Origin: Lingula anatina
Lineage: Eukaryota > Brachiopoda > Lingulata > Lingulida > Lingulidae
Length of the DNA: 64,000 nucleotides
NCBI RefSeq assembly: GCF_001039355.2
Contig: NW_019775763.1
Coordinates: 117,913-181,912 of the forward strand
Reading direction: 5' to 3'
A program made the translations under genes and the position numbers. Below the pieces are notes generated by a model that saw nothing but the letters and a program-made list of their open reading frames with translations, did not search any database and was not told where the DNA came from. Shown piece after piece: positions 60,400 to 64,000 of this stretch. The first letter of the stretch is position 1; each line of letters begins with the position of its first letter.

Positions 60400-61153
60400 A
60401 ACACACATACACACACACATACTTTTAAACGCACACGCGGACACGTTTGACACAATTGATATAACATTGTTGTCATCAACTTTGTTTTTCCTACAGGTTC
60501 TGGTTAAGGCCACTCTTGGTCCCGGTCATGACGGCGAAATGGGACTTCAGCCTCCTTGTCCAATAGGAATGCCAGGAGCACCGATGCCCTGTGAAATGGT
60601 AAGAAAATGTACATGTAGGGGAAGAGGGTCCATGGGGGGGTAGTGGAGAGTGTGGTATTTTCAACGATATTTCTCTCGCAATGGAGTAGATAATTGGTAT
60701 TAGAGGTAATTTTTCTTCCGTGTCTTAAACAAGCAAAAAGAAAACGAAAAAGAAAAGACAGGGACCTACTGTCACACGTACTGGGGGGAGAGGGGTATTA
60801 CAAGGTGTCCTTACATTTGCGCCAATACTAGGGGAGACCGGGGCTAGTTGAACGGTCATTTTACAAAATGATGTGATCAATTCTTTTATCCCATAGTTAC
60901 TTTGTCATAAATTGATGGGGGGCAACTTACCCCGGGGTCCAACTAGCCCCGGTCTCCCCTATATGTACAACGTCCAATATCATCGATACATACATTCTAG
61001 GTACTGGCACGACAGTGTCCTAGCGGTTCCCATTGTGAGCCGAGGGAGATATACACCATTCCTCGCTGCAGGTGGCGACCCTGGTGTTCCTGTGGCCCGG
61101 CAGGTCCTCCGGCACCTCAGCCAGAATGCGTGCCAGACGAACCCACTGATTAG
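60180..61153 (+). CDS. Small secreted eight-cysteine protein, unknown family
   Basis: Three coding exons, 60180-60212, 60497-60598 and 61001-61153, all phase 0 with good borders (CTCTG|GTGAGT, CTACAG|GTT, GAAATG|GTAAGA, TTCTAG|GTA), give 95 residues. The start MLVLVALLCSLVLVKA reads as a signal peptide (about 1-16). The mature part has eight cysteines with spacing C-x10-C-x7-C-x5-C-x10-C-x5-C-x-C-x11-C, segments rich in Pro and Gly (PCPIGMPGAPMPC, CGPAGPPAPQPEC) and a basic-aromatic core (CRWRPWCSC). An even number of cysteines in a short secreted chain suggests four disulfides. I do not recognise the family; shell-matrix, defence or protease-inhibitor roles are only guesses. A TATA-like AATAAAAG lies 54-61 bases upstream of the ATG. 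Intron 1 holds a CT microsatellite and intron 2 a MITE ending 39 bases before exon 3. Confidence 0.72.
60358..60398. repeat. CT microsatellite in intron 1 of the eight-cysteine gene
   Basis: A (CT)n run followed by a short (CA)n run. Confidence 0.9.
60829..60961. mobile_element. MITE with TAGGGGAGACCGGGGCTAGT ends
   Basis: It begins TAGGGGAGACCGGGGCTAGT and ends with the exact reverse complement (ACTAGCCCCGGTCTCCCCTA), with at least 22-bp inverted repeats, 133 bp in all, and TA at both ends as in Tc1/mariner-type insertions. A second inner pair (GGGGCAACTT/CCCCGG) strengthens the hairpin. It is inserted in intron 2 of the eight-cysteine gene. Confidence 0.85.
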
Positions 61154-61467
61154 ACAGTGGCGACATCTATAGTGAAAACCCACAGCATAAACCCGCCTGC
61201 GTAGTTCATGTGTGGGGAATTGTGCATTTTAACTAAATTTGCGAATTTTGTTTAAAAGTTGCTTTTTATTGCTTTATACGATTTCTGTTTACTGTCAAAA
61301 TTTGTATAGATTTTTACTCTAATATGTAGGGTACAGGGACAGAGATCTCTTTGTTTTCTTTCGGTTCCTTAATTACACAGATTGATCAATTGATTTGTCG
61401 GTTTGTTGGTTGGGGGAAATTATGAGGTACCTCTGAAGCTGGGAAACTTGTAATCAGTAATATGATG

Positions 61468-61635
61468 CAGGGGCGGATTGAGACCGTCTTCTGGGTCTTC
61501 CGGAGACGGTCAGATTTTAAAGTTTACATTGACAAGTATCTATTTTTTTTCTGTTGGAAGACGGTCAGAAATGGAGGATGGAGCAACAAAATTAATTTGA
61601 AAGACTGTTAGAAAATATCACTGGATCCGCCCCTG
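61468..61635. mobile_element. hAT-like MITE, copy 3
   Basis: 168 bp, CAGGGGCGGATT to GATCCGCCCCTG, flanked on both sides by ATGATG. It has the same internal GGAAGACGGTCAGA motifs as copies 1 and 2. Confidence 0.85.
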
Positions 61636-62356
61636 ATGATGTTAATTGTTATTCTAAATATGTCACGGTATTTTGCCGCCCCTCTATATATCTGCCATTG
61701 AGATTATCAGATGAGGCAAATGTGAAAGATCATGATGTGTCAGTTCAGTTAACCACAGCGCCACAGTGGTTAAGGTACCATAAAACTTGTCTTTCCGACT
61801 GTCTGCTTTATGTATATCGTTTGTAGAGACATTCGTCAATCAAACATATCTCAGTTTCCTGGCATAATATACCCTGGAGTTAGGGAGGGCCTTTTGTTTA
61901 GGCCCCAATGAACGTCGCTTCAGCTAACAGTAGACAAACGCCTGAAACACGCTCTGAAGTTCAGGGTATAATAATAATAATAATTAGTCTTGAGACCTTC
62001 AGTTTATTTGAAATTACATCATAAAATCGATTTTTGTTTTTGCACATTGCTAAAATTGTGAGGTACTCTGCGTGAAATTTGTCCCATTTCCGAGATAATA
62101 ACAATGATATTATTTGTTCTCATCACCGAATTAAAAGCAAGTCGAATATAATATGAAAGGTTATACTCAGTAAAAGAGTAACTGCTGCTAAAACGCTGTT
62201 CTTTACGGCATCTAATTTGTGGGCTGAACGATTTAAATACCATTTCACTATCAGTCCATTTGGACCTGCTCTACACCCGTGGAAAATCAGGTCAGCCTAC
62301 TGGAAGCTACCACCAGTAAATGTTTTACAAGTTTCATACGTCTTTTAAAGTGCAAG
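61636..62356. other. Intergenic, probable promoter of the next gene at its end
   Basis: No exon is seen. ATTTAAATAC at 62231-62240, about 117 bases upstream of the next ATG, could act as a TATA element. Confidence 0.4.
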
Positions 62357-62411
62357 ATGGATGTGAATTGTGTATGGACTGTTGTCGGGGTGATCCTTCT
62401 AGCACAAGCTG
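62357..62411 (+). CDS. Signal-peptide exon of a secreted protein (partial gene)
   Basis: ATG at 62357 opens MDVNCVWTVVGVILLAQAG, a good signal-peptide profile, ending in phase 1 at a strong donor (GCTG|GTAAGTG). Such short first exons are typical of small secreted-protein genes in this kind of genome. I could not identify the following exon in the remaining 1.6 kb, so the gene probably runs beyond the window. The product is unknown. Confidence 0.45.
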
Positions 62412-64000
62412 GTAAGTGTAATTAGATATATTAAGGGATATTTGTATAATCATAAACGTTTACCGGTTGAAAGTTTATACGTAAAAATAGTATTAAAAGT
62501 TATGGTTAAAAACGAAACCTTTGACTTCTCTTTACGCTCAAACCATTAGGTCTAACGTTTGTAATCCCTAGCCCGTTTGAAATTAATTTCAAATATGTAC
62601 TTTTCTCAACAAGCAACAAACCTTTATACGACCCTAAATACGACTTCGCTGGTAGCCTAAATACTACCGATTAACATTTTATCTATAAGACATCTTTATT
62701 AAAAGCGTTTATGTCCTTGTCCCAGAAGGGCACCCGGTCCTACAGAGCCATTTTCGTGGATCTGTGCCATTCTGTGTTCGTATATTGTACTTTGAGAGTG
62801 TATTTTATACGGTTCATAACAGGATATTCCCAAATGATGACAAACACACTTGCATTTATATTAAACTTGAAGAAATACTACCAAACACGTTTCGTTCCCG
62901 GCCCAGGTAAGGCGACTTTTCCCTGGCTGTGATCCCACACTGTTTGCTTTGATCTCATTGCCAAGTGATGACGACCATTCTGTTTCTCATATTCATGTAA
63001 CCTCTACTTCTTTTGCCTGACTAAATTAGTACAAACGATGGATAAAGCAGATATATGGCCATCGACCTCACGATCCCATCCTCCCGGTAACCTGTCTTAG
63101 CCCCAACTCTTCCTCTTCATCCCACTGGTTCAGCGTGGAAAATTGGAGTCGCATCCAAGTAGATTTAAACCGACTAAGTTTAAAACATTTCCCCAGCTGA
63201 ACACAAAATCTCGTCATTTTAATTTAATCTGACGTGAAATCGTTTTCTTATTTATCTATTATACACTGGGGGAATGCGAGAGGTTCAACTCTGGATTACC
63301 AGCTTCGACTTCGGACGCGAGTACGGATGAAACGGTTATTCTTCAAAACCGGTGTGAACTCGACCTGAAACGCCAGTAATTACATTTTAAAAGAAGCTCA
63401 GCGAAACGCAACCTAGCTTTCTCTAATTCCACTTAAATAACTGCCAGGAGGTCTTCTTTAATTGTGCAGATTTATGAACTAGTCAAGCGTCCATGACAGG
63501 TGTTGTTTTAGTGCCAAGCCAGCAGGGGATAGGGTAAGCTACATGAAACTGCCTCCATCCAAAAGAAATTGAAATACTCCAGAAGATTCACGCATTTCTT
63601 AAGGAATTATAGGTTTTGGAAGCTACCTAACTGGATCTCAGTTGTTTGATTCCCAGGGACGCCTATATTGGGGGGGTGGGGGGTGGGGGGGGGGCGTGAA
63701 ACTTCAGGAAACCTTTTTAGGAAAATAGCGTCCCAGACGACAGTTTGTGATTTATGGAAATAGGGTGATAGTTTCCTTTAATTGCCAAAAGCCGTTGAAG
63801 ACTTCTCCAACAACGACAGCAGGTTTTTCTCTTATCATGTTATTAATTCATCTTGATAATGAAAGGAATACATGTAACTAAAAAGAGACCTGTGATGGCT
63901 GAATTGATAATGGTCTTTTGGGGGATCGTATGTTGATTCGTTTCTCCCAGTGCATCAGAGGCCCATAGGTAAATAAGTGATCCTGCTGTTAAATTGGTCT
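62412..64000. other. Intron or intergenic sequence to window end
   Basis: No exon is recognised. It contains an impure poly-G tract at 63670-63694. Confidence 0.4.

Noticed and set aside
1-64000. CRISPR arrays, operons, ribosome binding sites, bacterial terminators
   Set aside because: The window is eukaryotic nuclear DNA with spliced genes; no such structures are present.

Overview
The window looks like nuclear DNA of a marine lophotrochozoan invertebrate, probably a mollusc or brachiopod. It is AT-rich, its genes are split by ordinary GT-AG introns, it is full of microsatellites and short inverted-repeat transposons, and the homologues I recognise are animal ones. The species cannot be fixed from the sequence, and gene names rest on motif recognition, not on a search.

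Layout. 1-12.9 kb has no convincing gene; it holds two adjacent hAT-like MITEs (7.5-7.9 kb), a fold-back element (9.2 kb) and a possible Wnt/homeodomain-type regulatory segment (11.1-11.3 kb). 12.9-17.8 kb carries the homeobox gene engrailed on the minus strand. Its homeobox exon appears twice because a 2,083-bp block is repeated on either side of a single N, which looks like an unmerged contig overlap. 17.8-26.2 kb is gene-free, with GC-richer islands that may be engrailed regulatory DNA. 26.2-29.1 kb holds a five-exon, secreted AA15 (LPMO-like) gene in which both copper-binding histidines appear to be glutamine, with a decayed exon of a second copy just upstream. 30.4-36.5 kb is a complete minus-strand ATXN7L3/Sgf11 gene (SAGA deubiquitinase module, 11 coding exons) with a housekeeping-type promoter. 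38.5-41.1 kb is an intronless perforin-2/MPEG1-like MACPF gene. 41.4-58.5 kb contains two tandem paralogues of a rhodopsin-class GPCR on the minus strand: B is complete (5 coding exons), while A loses its TM6, TM7 and C-terminal exons at an N inside a MITE. 60.2-61.2 kb is a small three-exon gene for a secreted eight-cysteine protein, and 62.36 kb is the signal-peptide exon of a gene that probably runs on.

The genes do not form one pathway: a developmental regulator, a chromatin factor, two immune or secreted-type genes, a sensory/peptide receptor pair and small secreted proteins lie side by side, as is usual in animal genomes. The points most worth following are the AA15 protein without its histidine brace, the GPCR pair diverging mainly on extracellular surfaces, the eight-cysteine secreted protein, and two assembly joins (14986 and 41422) that affect gene models.
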